Shown piece after piece: positions 25,929 to 38,931 of a stretch of 64,000 bases of DNA; within the stretch, counting starts at the first letter, position 1; the number at the start of each line of letters is the position of its first letter. Source of the DNA: Phytoseiulus persimilis. Lineage: Eukaryota; Arthropoda; Arachnida; Mesostigmata; Phytoseiidae. Below the pieces are notes generated by a model. The model was not told the DNA's origin. It saw only the letters and a program-made list of their open reading frames with translations, and did not search any database. Made by a program: the position numbers and the translations under genes. The stretch covers positions 22,940,001 through 23,004,000 of the forward strand of contig CM075103.1 in NCBI GenBank assembly GCA_037576195.1. The letters are read 5' to 3'.

Positions 25929-27081
25929 GCTATTTCATACAGAACGCCTCACCCTCGGTCAGCTAAGTGAGTTAGCCAGTCGGTCAGTCAGCGGGGAGGA
26001 TCATAAATTGTCAAGGATCACCGTCGAAACGGACGCTGGGACCAGTTTCGTCGGCCAGTAAACAAAACGATTGACTCGGGCGAAGCATCGTGCTACTCTC
26101 AAACGATGAGCATTGCACTTTCTATCGATAAACGAGCTAATACATTTATTGCCATTATTGCATTACACGCAGTAGATTCGACAGATAACTAAATGATGCT
26201 CTTCGTAGAATTCCTCCGAAATTTACAACCTGACCTACCTCCTCCCACAATGTCCATCTAGCCGAGCAGGAGCAGCAGCTTATGTGCATCGTTGTTTTTA
26301 TGTCCGACATTAATAACCGACCAACGACTCACCGACAATGTGTAAGTAGATTAGCGCTCGATGGAGGAAAAGAAGAAGCCTCGTCGTTTTAGCGCCTAAT
26401 CCGCCGGGCGTTGACAGCGCGTAGTGGTTGGTGGGAGCCGGCGGATAGTACACACAGCATCGTGGCACTCATCCCACGGGACACAAACCATACCTCGGGA
26501 GCCAGAGCTGCAGTTCCGCACCGCAATCAAACGCTGAAGAGCCGAATGGTCAGGCCGAATGTTGTGAACCTATCGAAGCAGAGTCGATCCTCGAGAAAAC
26601 TTGCCCCACTTTTTCGAAGTATGAGCATCAGCGAGAATCGCACAATTCTCGAGTTCTCGCGCTTCTCCCTCTTGCAACATTTTCCGGTAGGAGCCGGTGG
26701 CGCATTTTTTGCAGGACTGGATCAGATAGTGTCACAGGTCCATCTCGCAGCTGAAACGAGGAGTACCCGCGTTGAGTTTATTCAAACCGGTGTCTCGTAT
26801 CTCTTGAGGCTGCCCGGCTTCTCAAAAGTAGGCGTGCACTGATGGACTCGAGCGAAACCTCAGCCTCCTTTTCGCTCTCTCGTTTGTTCGCTGGCTCGGA
26901 TCTTGGGGTTCCACCCTCGCGATGTCCAGTCTTGACCGGCACGCGCCTCCCAGTCATCTCAGAGAGAGAGAATAAGGGAGAAGCGAAGATGACAGCCCAA
27001 GATAAGCCGTCGGCCTGCTCCGCTACCCAGTGTTCAGTGCTGTAATTCAAACCTCCCACGCAGGTTAAGTAGCCAACTATC

Positions 27082-27099
27082 CAGTCAGTCAGTCAGTCA
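27082..27099 (+). repeat. (CAGT)4 microsatellite
   Basis: CAGT repeated four times plus CA. It belongs to the same tetranucleotide class as 38912 and 23661. Confidence 0.7.
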
Positions 27100-28190
27100 A
27101 GGAGCTTTTCATCGAGTCGGCCGGCGTGCTGCTGGCGAAGCAGCTCGAGCATCGTGGAAGCCGCTTAATGGGCCACGACACGAAAGTCGTGACAAGCGTC
27201 TCCGACTACGATGACGACAAAGACAATCGAATCTGATGCGCCGACACAAATTCCTCCGCACAGAGTCGCTCATACAGCGGTTCATGTGACTCAACAGATG
27301 CGCAAACTCGTCTCGGTCTGCTCTGAATCGTTTCTCGGAATCTTGCCATCGAATCCAACCAGGCTTCGTTAAAGAGACTATTTTCTTCGCCATTCTTGAA
27401 TGATGACTATCAGACCATAGTTGTGGTCATATTTCTGTGTACAGAATCTTCCAATGAACTGCTATTGAACCAAAACCGATCCAAGGTTAGGGACACGGGA
27501 GGGTTTAATCTCACAAGAAGGGATGTGTTTGTGGAGCGAGGTTCTCAAAGTGAGATCTGTCCTTCTTTAACTGTCGGGCTCGTGTTGCAAAAGAACCGAG
27601 AGATGGACGGAGAAACAGTTTGGAGATGAAGAGCATTCGGGTGAGCCGATAGCATCCTCGAGTAAAAGGGCAACCCACAATATGGTTGGGGGGTACTGTT
27701 GCGGTTGGCTCCCGTTGAGAAAAAGCAGCCAAAATGGCGGGTTTACTTAACTCCAAACGGCGACCCAGCGCTCTCCACTTTGGAAGTGCGAGAGACGCTT
27801 CCATTGTAAACAAACAGGCCACTGAGCCCGTCAGGTCAGCCCTCCGTTCGCCTGCGCCGGCGTCTGATCCCGGAGCGCCGCCGCTGCACGGGAGCCAACC
27901 GCAACAGTACCGATGAATTCTGAGATTCCGATGCGGAATGCCAGCTGTTCCACAAACTTGTATCAGAGCGCCGCCGACTGGTTCGATGAGTGGAGCCTCT
28001 TGCACAGACTCACGATTCGGGCGAGTCAGAATGGAGATTATGTTTGAGCCAGAGATAAGGTGACGGACTGAACGGTCGTTGTGGACTGTCGCCGTCAGAT
28101 CTCATCATATCGACACGCTCAGGAGCGATAACGATAATTGCGTCTAAGCTCCCGCAATCGTAATGTTGATTGCTCGTGGAGCGCTCGCGA

Positions 28191-28281
28191 TTGTTGTCGC
28201 TGTTGATGTTGTTGTTCCCATGTCGCTGTTGTCCTCGCTGCCCTTGCGGCTTTCCTCTCGATGTTGTTGTTGTTGATGATG
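28191..28281. repeat. TTG-rich (CAA-rich on the minus strand) low-complexity tract
   Basis: Multiple GTT/TTG units, with a perfect (GTT)4 at 28263-28274. The minus-strand frame through it reads as a hydrophobic leader followed by Thr, Gln and Asn runs, which imitates a secreted protein. It has no in-frame ATG, only a GTG, so I do not call a gene. Confidence 0.6.
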
Positions 28282-30503
28282 CCGGCGCTGCCGCGTGAAC
28301 GACAAATAGGATTACTGACAGCACCCGATCAGATGAGCGGGCGACTGAGCGAGCGGATGGGCGGGCAGTTTAAAATCCCTGGTCAGTTTGCGAGAGCGGC
28401 GAATGTGTGTGTCTTACTCAGTTAGGCAGTCACTCAAAGCCGTCCTGTACACTCGAGCTGCAGTCGGTCGCGTACCCACACAATCCACTTAGAAAGCTTG
28501 TTCTCCCTACAGGACGGTGCAGGCCGGCTGGTAAAACCATAAAGATGTCAACCTACGAGAACATTATAAATTTAAATCAACATTATGTTCGATGCCCTAC
28601 GTCGCTCGATGCACAAGTCGACTACAGCCGCGTCGTCGTCCACCGACTTCTGATCACGGCTCGAAACAAGACATTCGCTTTTGAGCCATAAACTCATAGC
28701 CACAAATCTACGTCTTGTCTAAAGTGCCGCTCACTCGTTTTCCCGTCTGCTCGGCTCAGATCAAGTCTCTCAGTGGCTCTCTCGGTGTACATTCCGCGGC
28801 GCGGGTTTGAATCTCGAGGATTCTCCTTCGTTTCCGCGTGGCCTGCCCGTTCGACGACCCGCTCACTCGAGCCGCCGATCAACGGAGCTGCCGAGCTGAT
28901 AGGGAGATGTCTGATGACGTTTGTGCACCGTACGCCGCATCCGAAGAACAAACTGATTGATTGGAGGATAGCGTTTTGCTCGGCCACGCTCGACTCGGTC
29001 GCGCTTCCCTTCTTTTCGAGCCTCCAGCACCTGTTTCTGTACCGACTCGCGGCATTGTGCGACGAGCTCAGATCGTTCCGAAACACCTGAAATGGAACCA
29101 AATGAGCGATGGGCTGATGCGTTATGGTCAGACCCAGATTTGTTTCCACCAACAGCGGGAACGCGCCACCGGGAAAGGATCACTAATTGGATGAGTCCAT
29201 TGACGTCGGACGTAAGAAGTTTTCCTTGGAAGTTCATATAGGATGCCTTTGCTGTAGGGAACTGGTCGAGAACAGGACTGTCACGGCAAAGGTTTCTCTC
29301 CGAGCGCATCGGAAACTTGGAGAGGAAAGAATCTGTCGGAAACGAACGTCTTTAACCGGATTTCGAGGAGGATTGTTTTCCATGGTACGCAGTGGAAGAT
29401 TATTTAACTATCCTACCATCGATCTTATACAAGGAATCAATCTATCGGTCGGGTCTTCGGAGATTGCCTGAGCTGCTCCACAGATGAGACCAGCCCTCGA
29501 ATCGGTAACAACCCTAGGAGGAACTTTCCGAATGAATCATTGAGAACCTCGGAAGGGTTTCCTGAACTCTCATACGGATGAGTACTCGAGGATGAGTCTG
29601 ACGCAGTCATCTTTGGGAGCATCAGTGAGAAGTGTCTTGAGTAATAGATATATTCAAAGCCAGTCAGGAAAAGCTTGTCGGAGTGTGACCTCACCAATTC
29701 CATAGAGGGACCTCCCCAGAACTTTCGATGCAGGGGGACCACTCCGACACTATTCTGTGGCGGTCCACGGTCGACGATTGTGCCCATTCTAATGGTGCGC
29801 ATCCGCCCCGGGGGACAGTTACAGAGAGGAGATTTCCCCTTCCTCTCACCCGAGGATTCGCAAATGGATGCCGTGTGGCTGAGACTTCAATACGGCTCCC
29901 GTAGCCCATCTTGATTTCTCGCCGAGGGAGGTTATCTCCAGGAGATTCAATTCTGAATTCGAGACAAACTCGAGCCCGAAAAGTTGGCCAAAACCGCGAA
30001 CGAGGGGACAATTTTTGAAAATAATGCGCTCAGCGCAGCAGTGTGACGGAATCCTGAAGAAGACAGGTGTACTGTGACATAGCCTGGTTCGAATTGCAGT
30101 TTCGAAACTCTGCCCCTCATCTTGTTTCCCTTCCCGGGCCGGTCCTTCCTGGTTTCCACCAACCGCATCCAACAAGCCAACCACGTCCATTTCAAGTTGA
30201 GAAATCTAACTAAAGTGACCAATATCTCATGTTTCAGACTCGACATGTGGGCCACGTTGAGCATTGTGGGGGAAATTAGAGTCGGGGAATAGAACGGGGG
30301 TTGAGGGGGTGAAACTGGGGACCATGGGGGCGGCTGTAAAACTTTCGAGAACACCCTGACAGCGAGCAGCCCCTGTTCTTCTTCCGCTATTCTGAGATGT
30401 CACTCGGTTGATACTTTTTTATTCTTTCGAATTGCATCAAAACCCATCCGATTGACAGCTTCTTCAAGTGGAAGAACAGACAGACAGACGTTCCAAAGGA
30501 GAA

Positions 30504-30517
30504 AGAGAGAGAGAGAG
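30504..30517 (+). repeat. (GA)7 tract
   Basis: A run of AG dinucleotides preceded by CAGACAGACAGAC. GA repeats are binding sites for GAGA factor in arthropods; whether it is bound here is unknown. Confidence 0.6.
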
Positions 30518-32834
30518 TTCAGGGGAATATCGCGGGACAGGTTGGAGACGCGCGGCATATGGAGTACGGCTTTCCACCCCGCGATATGTTTCGCCACTTG
30601 TCTCCCTTTTGGACTGCGGTCCGAAGATTCGATGGCAGCCAACCATCTCAATTGTTCAAAAAGCGTCAAACTTCCTGACCTCTGTTGTCGAAACGAAACT
30701 AGCAAGAAGAGTTCTGTTCTTCTACCCACATGGCGTGCGGACGCGCTTCACTAGTTGTGGATGAATCATCGGGCCGTAGGAGCTTTGTTTAGTGCTGCTG
30801 ACGACCGAGCGATAGCAGCTCCCATTCGACTGGCTCCGAACGTACTGCTCGTTCGAAAATGCACGCGCTCTATCCAACGGTATATTGTGAAAACCAGATT
30901 CATGCACGGAGCTCCCGATGGTTCTCATCATGCTTTGACGTCGTACTCCGTCGTCCCAGGATCTCCGCGAAGGCGGGTGACATGCATAGATGACCGGAGA
31001 TCACGAATCACTCCGCGGAACAACACAACATTCCTACTCGCAGTCTCGCTACTTCACGCTTCCTGAGAACGTGGAATCGTTCAGTCCCGTTGACTCGACG
31101 CACCACAGTCTCGAGTCATGCGTCCTATCCGCTACCGAGTAAGAGCTCCCTTGTCATTTTCGATAGTCTCTGAATAGATTCCCGATGTCATTCCTCATGA
31201 CCTCGATCGGAGCTTGGGAAGCCTGAGTTATCTCCTGGAATCCAGGACGATGTACTCGAGAGAATCAACCAAGAGAACGACCCCTGAGTAATTTGCTTGA
31301 ACACAGTTCGGCGACGTGAGGAGATCGGAGGCTCGGAATGTTTGATCGGAAGTATCTTAGGCTGATTTCCACGACGATATCGGCAGACGCTTAAATTTTC
31401 TCCACGATGCCGTGGATACCAGTACGTATAACGGATTGATCATCTGCATTTGGATCCTCGCAGGAGGAGGAGGATCAGAATGACTCGCAATCCGAACGGC
31501 GGACTCGGTTAGAGAAGTGAAGACGACTCCACAGTCGCAGTCTTCCCTTTCTGGTACTAATTCAGAGGCTTCCATCCGGTGGAGGTTTCTTCTTCTGGCG
31601 TTGGAGCAGCTCGAGTGCTTCGAGGAGCTCAACGAACGAGGAAATTCAGGATTTTGACACCTCCCTCAGGCGATCCATGACATCAGTTATTTCCAGGATC
31701 CTGAGAAATCGAGTCCGGAGCCCGACCTCACCATGCACCCGGATGAGCAACGACCGGAGAGCTTGGAACTCGAGAAGACATCCCGGCGTAAAATCTTGCG
31801 GAAAATCCAGTTGAAATTAGCCGGGAAAGCAACCAGTCAAACCGAGCGCTGCTCCCTTCCTCCAGGAGCTCAAGATGAAGAAGCTTGGCGGAGCAAACAG
31901 CGCAGTCGGCTCACATTAGCAAAACTTAACTCCGATGTGATCAACATAAAAGAGAGCCAGGAGAAGAAGTCGTCACACCCACGCACGTGGCATCCAAACT
32001 GCGCAGCAGATGGCTATTCAAACTTTCCATTTTTTAAGCCTTGCTCCGTTCAAATTTTTGATTCCTTCCAATCTGTCATCCAAATTTCTTAACTCCCGAT
32101 CCCAGTCCGAGGAATTCGTCGGACTTCCGTTTTTAGTTTGGTTCAATTCCCTGCTCTCGAAAGCAATCATCGACCGATTCTCGTGACCAGAAGCTTTCGA
32201 GGAATGTGTCAACATGTACCAAACGCAGTTCACACCGCTAGATCTCTGCGGCCGTCGCCAAAGTCACTGTGTCGAATCAGAGTCGACGAAAAAAACCTCA
32301 GTTCTCGCGTGCGCCGCCCTCCCCTCTCGGCATTCCCCTCCATTTGGTTGCGTTTGGCTTTAAAACGGCGTGAAACTCTCACCACCAGCTAGCCAATGTG
32401 TGAGCACCTCGCGCGACCACCATCGCTCGCGGAAGCAACAGCGATCTAGCGAGCGCGACGAAGGGGACTTGAAGTCAATAGTTTTTTTTGTAGAGTTTTG
32501 GAGGCGGCTCTAATGCAGTGCCAATCACTGGCCGAACTCTCACACCGCACAAAGCAGTGGCCTACAACTCTGAACTTTCCCCTTCCCCCGCTTTTCCCCG
32601 TTCTGCCAGAGATTCTCGCTCGGTTGTCGGTCACTCGGCCGCTCGGTTGGTCGGTCTAATCTGGTGGAAAGCGATCAGGGCAGGCAACGAGCCCAAGATG
32701 TGCGCACGTGAGATGGCCAAAGCAAGGGGAGTGAGCTCGCGCTCATTTTAAATAGAACCCAGCGGCCAATCAAGAGGGACTGGAGATAGGGCGAGCTTTT
32801 CACAAGCTTCCCGGCCAACTAGTCACTCAGGCAA

Positions 32835-32864
32835 CCGTGATCAGATCTGTCTGTCAGATCACGG
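32835..32864. repeat. 8-bp inverted repeat CCGTGATC/GATCACGG
   Basis: The arms at 32835-32842 and 32857-32864 are separated by 14 bases that themselves contain the palindrome AGATCT. It lies in a repeat-rich island; its role is unknown. Confidence 0.45.
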
Positions 32865-33670
32865 CGAAAGGGTTCATCGCAGGGGTCCATCGTCATCAAC
32901 AGAAGATCGGAGAAAGTTGAGGAGGGAGTGAGAGGAGTGGAACGAAGAACAAAATGAAGAGTCGGACGAGGAGTGGGAGGTTAAGGAGATCGAGTTACAT
33001 CGGCCGCACAATCATCGAAGGATGTGGGCGGACGAGCGAGCAAACGAGTGATTCCTGTCAGGCTCCAAGTGCACGATAAGCTTATGAAGACGAAGCCGTG
33101 AGAAGAGCTCAACTCTATCGACCGCAATCCTCACAGTCGAGCTGGTCCGAGAATCCATCGCCTGCGCATGCGCCAGAGCAACCGTCAAAAACCGAACTAG
33201 CAGCAATCCGCACATCCATCCACCGACTTTATTCCGATCTTGATTATCGGAGCTCACACAACTGATTACGATAACATTTCCTTCTCGCAAATGGGAGCCT
33301 CTGGCAGATTGTTTACCTCGTTTACGGATTCGCCGTTTAATTGCGGGCCATAAGTTGCGCTAATCCTCCGAAATGTCTTACTCCCACACTGTCTGAACCC
33401 TTGCTCGGCCATCTGTCACCCTTCCGGAGAGCGAGGCGAGCTTTGCGTGATCGGCGTCCATTTGAATAAAAAAGAAAGTCACACTGCCGAGTCGGACACC
33501 ACTCACTTAGTCAGTGGAACGGCGCGGGCTCTCACTCCTTTGGTGTGTCGAATTCCGATAAAATTCTCACAAGCAGCTTGCAAGCGAGCCGAACAGCAAG
33601 CAGCCTGCCCCTCGTGTGAATGCAACATTTTTAGTCGGATTTCAATTCATTCCCATATTAGGCACACACA

Positions 33671-36600
33671 GTGAGCGAACGTGTTGAAACCATTAGAGGA
33701 CTCGCGCCGGGACCCCGCGAGAGTAAATGTACTTCCCCACGGGTGCTTCACCGCCGGCTGGTGCGCGAAGTTCACGACAAAGCACTCGTGAGAACCGAAA
33801 GCCCTGATTTTAGACGAGGGGGATGGAAACAACGAGAATAGGCGAGAAGCCCACGCCCTCTGAATGAGGTTTCTACCCAACGGGAAAGAATTGTGTTTTT
33901 CCAGGGAGGAATCGCGAGATTCCCGAGGCTAGAGGCCGATTCGTGACTCCTCTCTCACGAAGTGCACAGCGGAGAGAGACGCAAGCTCACTTCTGACACC
34001 AAAGCACCCTACATCGTAGTTTAAACAATATGTTTCTGATTGCATCATCGCCGGCGCCGCCGCTGCTGCGGCCACCACCTACCTCGTACTGAAATGGCCG
34101 CCTCTCGACTCCCAGCGTGCTGAGTACTTGAGTAAAAACTGTCGTTGCTCTTCCCTCCGGAACCCCGAACCGAATCTCCTCTTTCGATCCCTTCCCCGCG
34201 CAGTCAGACTCTCCCCCTCGACACGGCGACGTGTCAAAAGTTTGTCATTTGGGAATTGGCGACCGTTCATTCTATTGGGAAAGATGAGACTCCAATGGTC
34301 TAGATAATTGGCTCTGGGAAAAAAGGAATCGTCACCACTCGTTAAGATTCAATCTCTGAATCCCGAGGTTCCAACTCGAGTACATACGCTCCTGGTCATC
34401 CGAGCCCCCTTGTATTGTGATGGCAGCATTTTCTGAGGATATCCCTTCGTATTCTATGATATGCGTTCTATAACAAGGGATCGAACTCCAAGCTGGGGGT
34501 GAGTCGTGAAAACCTGTCTTTTCATTCGGCCCGTTTACACAGGCCCTCGTGCCCGCGACATCGCCTTACGAATCGACACCTTGAACGCCTGAGGAAATCC
34601 AGGAGGAATCCAGAGCCCTACCCAATGATGACGCCCCAGACACTACAGCAAACTCAAAACTCCAGTAAATTCAGTGCGTTCCGGACTGCGCATCCATGCA
34701 GTCTGAAACTCCACGAGTGGGTGGAGATTGTCTGATCCTACCTTCGAGCAGAGTGGGATTCAGTGTTTTTTTTCCAGCTGAATGGCACCTCCAAGGAGGG
34801 AGAAGCCTTCAATAAACTAGCGTCCTCAGGCAAGATCGAAGAACTAATAAGCGCACGTTTCAATCACAGGAGCAAAAATGGAGGGGGCCGACTTCCCGAT
34901 CGTCGGGCAACCTCATCAAGGAGTTTCTCAGAGAATGTGGTCAAAGAATGGACCAACATGACAGCTGACCACAGTAAATGCGGCGGTCGGATACACTGAG
35001 TTCCGACCCGATTGTCATCCACGTCGACTGGAGGCTTCTTGGAGGAGTTCCGTTGTAACAGATCTCGCAAATCTGGGGAAAACTGCTCGCCGAAACGAAG
35101 ATGCGCCACAGCGCTGTGGACGCTTGTTGTATCGATGCATTCGATAGAATCGTCGAGCGTTCCCGATGTCTTGTCAGGTAACGCGGAACGGTGTCTGAGC
35201 TTTCCATCAAAAATGTGCTCGCTGCGCGGATTGATGTATCGGCCGCGTTTCGTGCTTTCTTGGCGTGCAGCTGTGTTTGGCTTCCCCTAAAAACCCGAAA
35301 TCTGAGGGCCCCAGTGAGTTCGATCGTGTTCCTTGTTTGCGATAAAATGTTCGTGATTCCCTGAAAGCAAATCCATCAACCCTTCTAGTTGTATGTCGAG
35401 TTTTTGCACCTCCTCCGCGAAGACGATGGAGCCTCTCGATTCGTCAATGACTTCTGCTTCTTTGCTGGCTTACTTGGGCGACTGCGGCCGTTCGATCTAG
35501 TCCGGTTGGGCTGCCAGGTGGCCAGGAGGGGCCAAGACGCATAAATTAGGCTTACAACGGCAACACGGAAGAAACTACACAACGGATGAACCTAGACGAC
35601 TCGAACCGTTAGCTTCGGCACAGCAGAGAAAGTGTAACGGGAGGTTAGCGAGGAGGAGGAGTAGGAGGCCCGTGGGGCTACGATTAGCGCGACATAGTCG
35701 GTCGAGGAAGGGGGGAGGGGCGGGGGACAGGTGAGCTCGGCCGCTACCGACATCGACGACATTTTGCGGATCAACTGTGATTGTTGGAGTGCTCGCGCAC
35801 TTACTAACTCACCGAGTCACTCACTGAGCTCAGCGTGACCAGCGAGAGGCCTAACCTCCTGTCAGGGTTTAAAGTGTTCAAAGCGCGGATATCGGTACCA
35901 AAACTCATACGGTCAACACTTTGACACTCTGAAAAAACCAGGTTCTCAAATCGAGGTTTTTCGGTATTATGGACATGACCCGGCATAGGCCGATCGGTCG
36001 CTACGGGCTCTCACCTGAAACGAAACTCCATTGAACTCGGAGGAGGAGAAGGAAGGATGTGTTCATGCCTCCTCTGTGGGCATTTTCCACAAGGAGTCCA
36101 GCAAGGATTCTCAATTCAGAATCAAGCTCCTTGTTCCGCATCGAATTATTCCCATGCGAGGAATTGCTCTTCGAGGACAAAACTCGAGGAAACTCTCGGG
36201 CGATATTGAAATGACTTTCTAGACGGAAAAAAAAATCAAAGAGCGTATTTCTCCCGATCGAGTGACATTCTCCCTGTCGGAGGGAATGTCCCAAGACACG
36301 CTCTTACTGCGTCGGCGAGAGCGAGTGCCGACAATGATCTGAGCCCGTAATCGGATGGGGGGACAAAAGAAGTCGGACGAAAGAAGGAGTCTGAATAAAT
36401 GTGATTGTCGTCACGAGGCGTCTTACCGCCTCTCAAGTGTGAGGCATGCGCATTCACTCACGCGCGGACTCGCTGACTCTCTCCTAGCGGGCGCCGCAAC
36501 AACAATGCGCTCTAGACAGAGACATTTGTATCGTGTGTGTGTGTTGTTATGCTATTTTTTATTTGTTGACTCGCACGACCGGTTCGAGCAGCAAGTAGTA

Positions 36601-37720
36601 ATCGCATGCTGCACTCGTACCGAGTCCAGAGAGCTGCGCACAAACATTCATGCATGCGCCACGCAGTCAACAAAGACTCAATAGTCAACTTGTCAGCGGC
36701 GATAAACAGCTGTCAAGCGACGCCCGGGAGCACCAGCTCACTGTATTTTCATTTCGGTTGCGTTCTACCACACTCGAAAATTGTTCCGTCCACCGCCTCC
36801 TCTCCGATGCCACATGATGTCTCTCACTCAGCCAGCTGACCGAGCTCGGATGAGCGTTATGTGACCAGTTTAACAAGCGTAACAAGTTACTCGTGATTAC
36901 ACAGTAGTACCGCGATCCCGTCGTCTGCGGCATCGGTATCGCTCATGAGGGCCCTTGTTAAACCCGACGATGAAGCCATCATAGTCAGATCGTGCGGGCG
37001 AGACCTGAATACGATTACGAAGACAGAGCGCAAATTGGTGCACGTCACAACGATAAAGCAAACAGCGACTTTTCAAACAGAGGAGAGCCTCCGTGAGTTT
37101 CTATTTTCATGGAGAAGCTTCTCTCAACTTTCCCTCCTCATAGTTGACGGATTCCAGGGATGAAGGCGACAAGGATACCAACCAGTAATCAGGCGCCGGA
37201 ACCGCGCGCGCAAACTTCTGAGCGTTCCACTGGTTTTCATTTTGCGATCCCGTTCTCCTCTTCTTAGAATTGAAGCGTCGTCTTGACCGAGGTCAACAGT
37301 GAGCGATCGTTCTGCGAAACCGTTGAAAACAAAAGAGGAAGAAGTGGAGTTTTCTTCGGAAATCTTCGCAAAATGAAGCAGAGAAGGGGACTGGAGAGTC
37401 TTGCAATCTGTTTATTGGTTTACGATGGGACGCCGGCAGCACTATGTCTTTCACATAAGGAGCAAATTGCGATTCTTTTTTCTCGTTCAATATGGCCCAC
37501 CGTCTCCGGTCGGACGAGATCGTCCAGGCAAATGGTGGCGAGCGGCCACAATAAAACACGAGACCCAGACATTTGCACTATCGACGATCCGAGGAGAAGA
37601 AGACGACGGCGGACAAACAGATCGATATGCCGACACACACATAGCGTATTTCGCAAGCTCTGGTCACACGACCTCACTGACCAGCGGTTGACAGCTCGCG
37701 CCTGATCGTTCAGCGTGACG
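33671..37720. other. No gene supported
   Basis: I see nothing beyond short A/T runs (T8 at 34766-34773) and mixed repeat-rich islands at about 35.4-35.8 and 36.3-36.9 kb. Confidence 0.55.
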
Positions 37721-38082
37721 AATGGCAACCGATTCAATAAACTCAAGCTGAACCGCTACTTCCAGTTCGAGCTTGTATATAACATGACACCTTACATCCT
37801 CGAGTGATAAGAAACATTGGGGCATCTACCACACATGTATCAGACGAGGCTCAATCACACCGCGGCGGACCCAGCTGAGCTTGACGACTGATCCTGCCTG
37901 TGTCTTGGAGGTTTCAGATCGCAGAACCACTTCGGAATCATGATCTGTTGGCCTCGTATAAAGCGTCTCTTAGAAAATTGAACCCTGATACCAGATGCTA
38001 AAGAATCGGACCTGCGATTTTTCCGCTACTGCCTGGGTTTCGTCCTTTGCGGATGAGCACCACCAGCATGGCTGCGTAACCC

Positions 38083-38091
38083 TATGCAAAT
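38083..38091 (+). promoter_or_regulatory. POU octamer-type site TATGCAAAT
   Basis: Exact octamer in the context CCTATGCAAATCTGC. It shares 13 consecutive bases with the site at 7758. Function is inferred from the motif only. Confidence 0.35.
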
Positions 38092-38179
38092 CTGCACGTG
38101 ACGTGCCGACAGCCAAGAATGTCCGGCAATCTCGTCGGTATCTCGGAGCATCTTCCTCTCTCAATCGAAACGGGTTCAA

Positions 38180-38196
38180 CTGGGATTCTATCCCAG
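38180..38196. repeat. 7-bp hairpin CTGGGAT/ATCCCAG
   Basis: A perfect 7-bp stem with the 3-base loop TCT. It is short and may be chance. Confidence 0.4.
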
Positions 38197-38911
38197 AACT
38201 GTGGCCCTGCGAGTGGAGCGGCCCGCGTTGTGAAATACCTGATGCACGTAGCAAGCGTACATCCGATGAGTTAGCGTATTGAGCCATCGGCGCACCCAAA
38301 CAGCTGTCTTGCTCGACAGATCGGTCAACGAGACTTTGGAAAATATTTCTGCGGTTCTATTTCGATTTTCGAGTTTCCCGCCACGATTTTCGTTGCTTCG
38401 CTTGAGCAACAGCTACGTGCGCGTTCGTCGCGAGCTTTGGGCGAACTATCACTCTGCCTGGCGCTATAACCCGCCAAAGAGTTCGTTAAACCTCGTTCAG
38501 CTCTCCAGAAATTCCCGCGAATTTTGTGGCTATCCATGAATTTCATGTCGATTGCCCCAGATCCGAATTTCGAAGTTGGTGCGGCTCGAACTTCAGAAAA
38601 AATCGCGAACAAGTTGAGGGGACTCAGCGGTTGAGGGATCCAGACGTTCATTGGGGGAAAGGTCACCGGAAGTCGGACTTCGATGACAACTTTTTCGAGC
38701 ACGTCTAGAAGTAGTTCGCTAAGATTACGAAGCGAGCCACTCGATACGAGAGCTGCGAATTCCCTCCCGATGGTGAGCCATCCGACGGGGCGTGGTTGAG
38801 ATGGAATCAAAGATTCTCCCGACAGTGTCATCGGATGGTGGTTTCGTCGGCTGCAAATATTAGCCCGAATCATGAAACCAGCGTATCACGTGTGTAGAGC
38901 AACTCGAGGTA

Positions 38912-38931
38912 GGTCGGTCGGTCGGTCGGTC
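38912..38931 (+). repeat. (GGTC)5 microsatellite
   Basis: Five perfect GGTC units (20 bp), followed by AGTGGGTCG. It is the cleanest of the tetranucleotide tracts. Confidence 0.75.

Larger units (their letters stand above)
22771..28690. other. No gene supported; several short repeats
   Basis: Short repeats lie at 23502, 23661, 25918, 27082 and 28191. A and T-rich words with homeodomain-like cores are grouped at about 26.1-26.2 kb (for example ATTTATTGCCATTATTGC) and near 28560. The frames here are short or low-complexity. Confidence 0.55.
28691..33670. other. No gene supported
   Basis: The (GA)7 tract lies at 30504 and an 8-bp inverted repeat at 32835. The minus-strand frames at about 29.7-30.35 kb overlap one another in different phases and have no recognisable domain. 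The stretch at about 30.2-30.35 kb is G-rich on the plus strand. Confidence 0.55.

Noticed and set aside
27604-27614. TGGACGGAGAA, identical to the first 11 bases of miR-184
   Set aside because: The match ends there and the upstream 60 bases cannot form the precursor hairpin.
28010-28324. Minus-strand frame with a signal-peptide-like start followed by Thr/Gln/Asn runs
   Set aside because: There is no in-frame ATG, only GTG, and the runs come from a TTG microsatellite.
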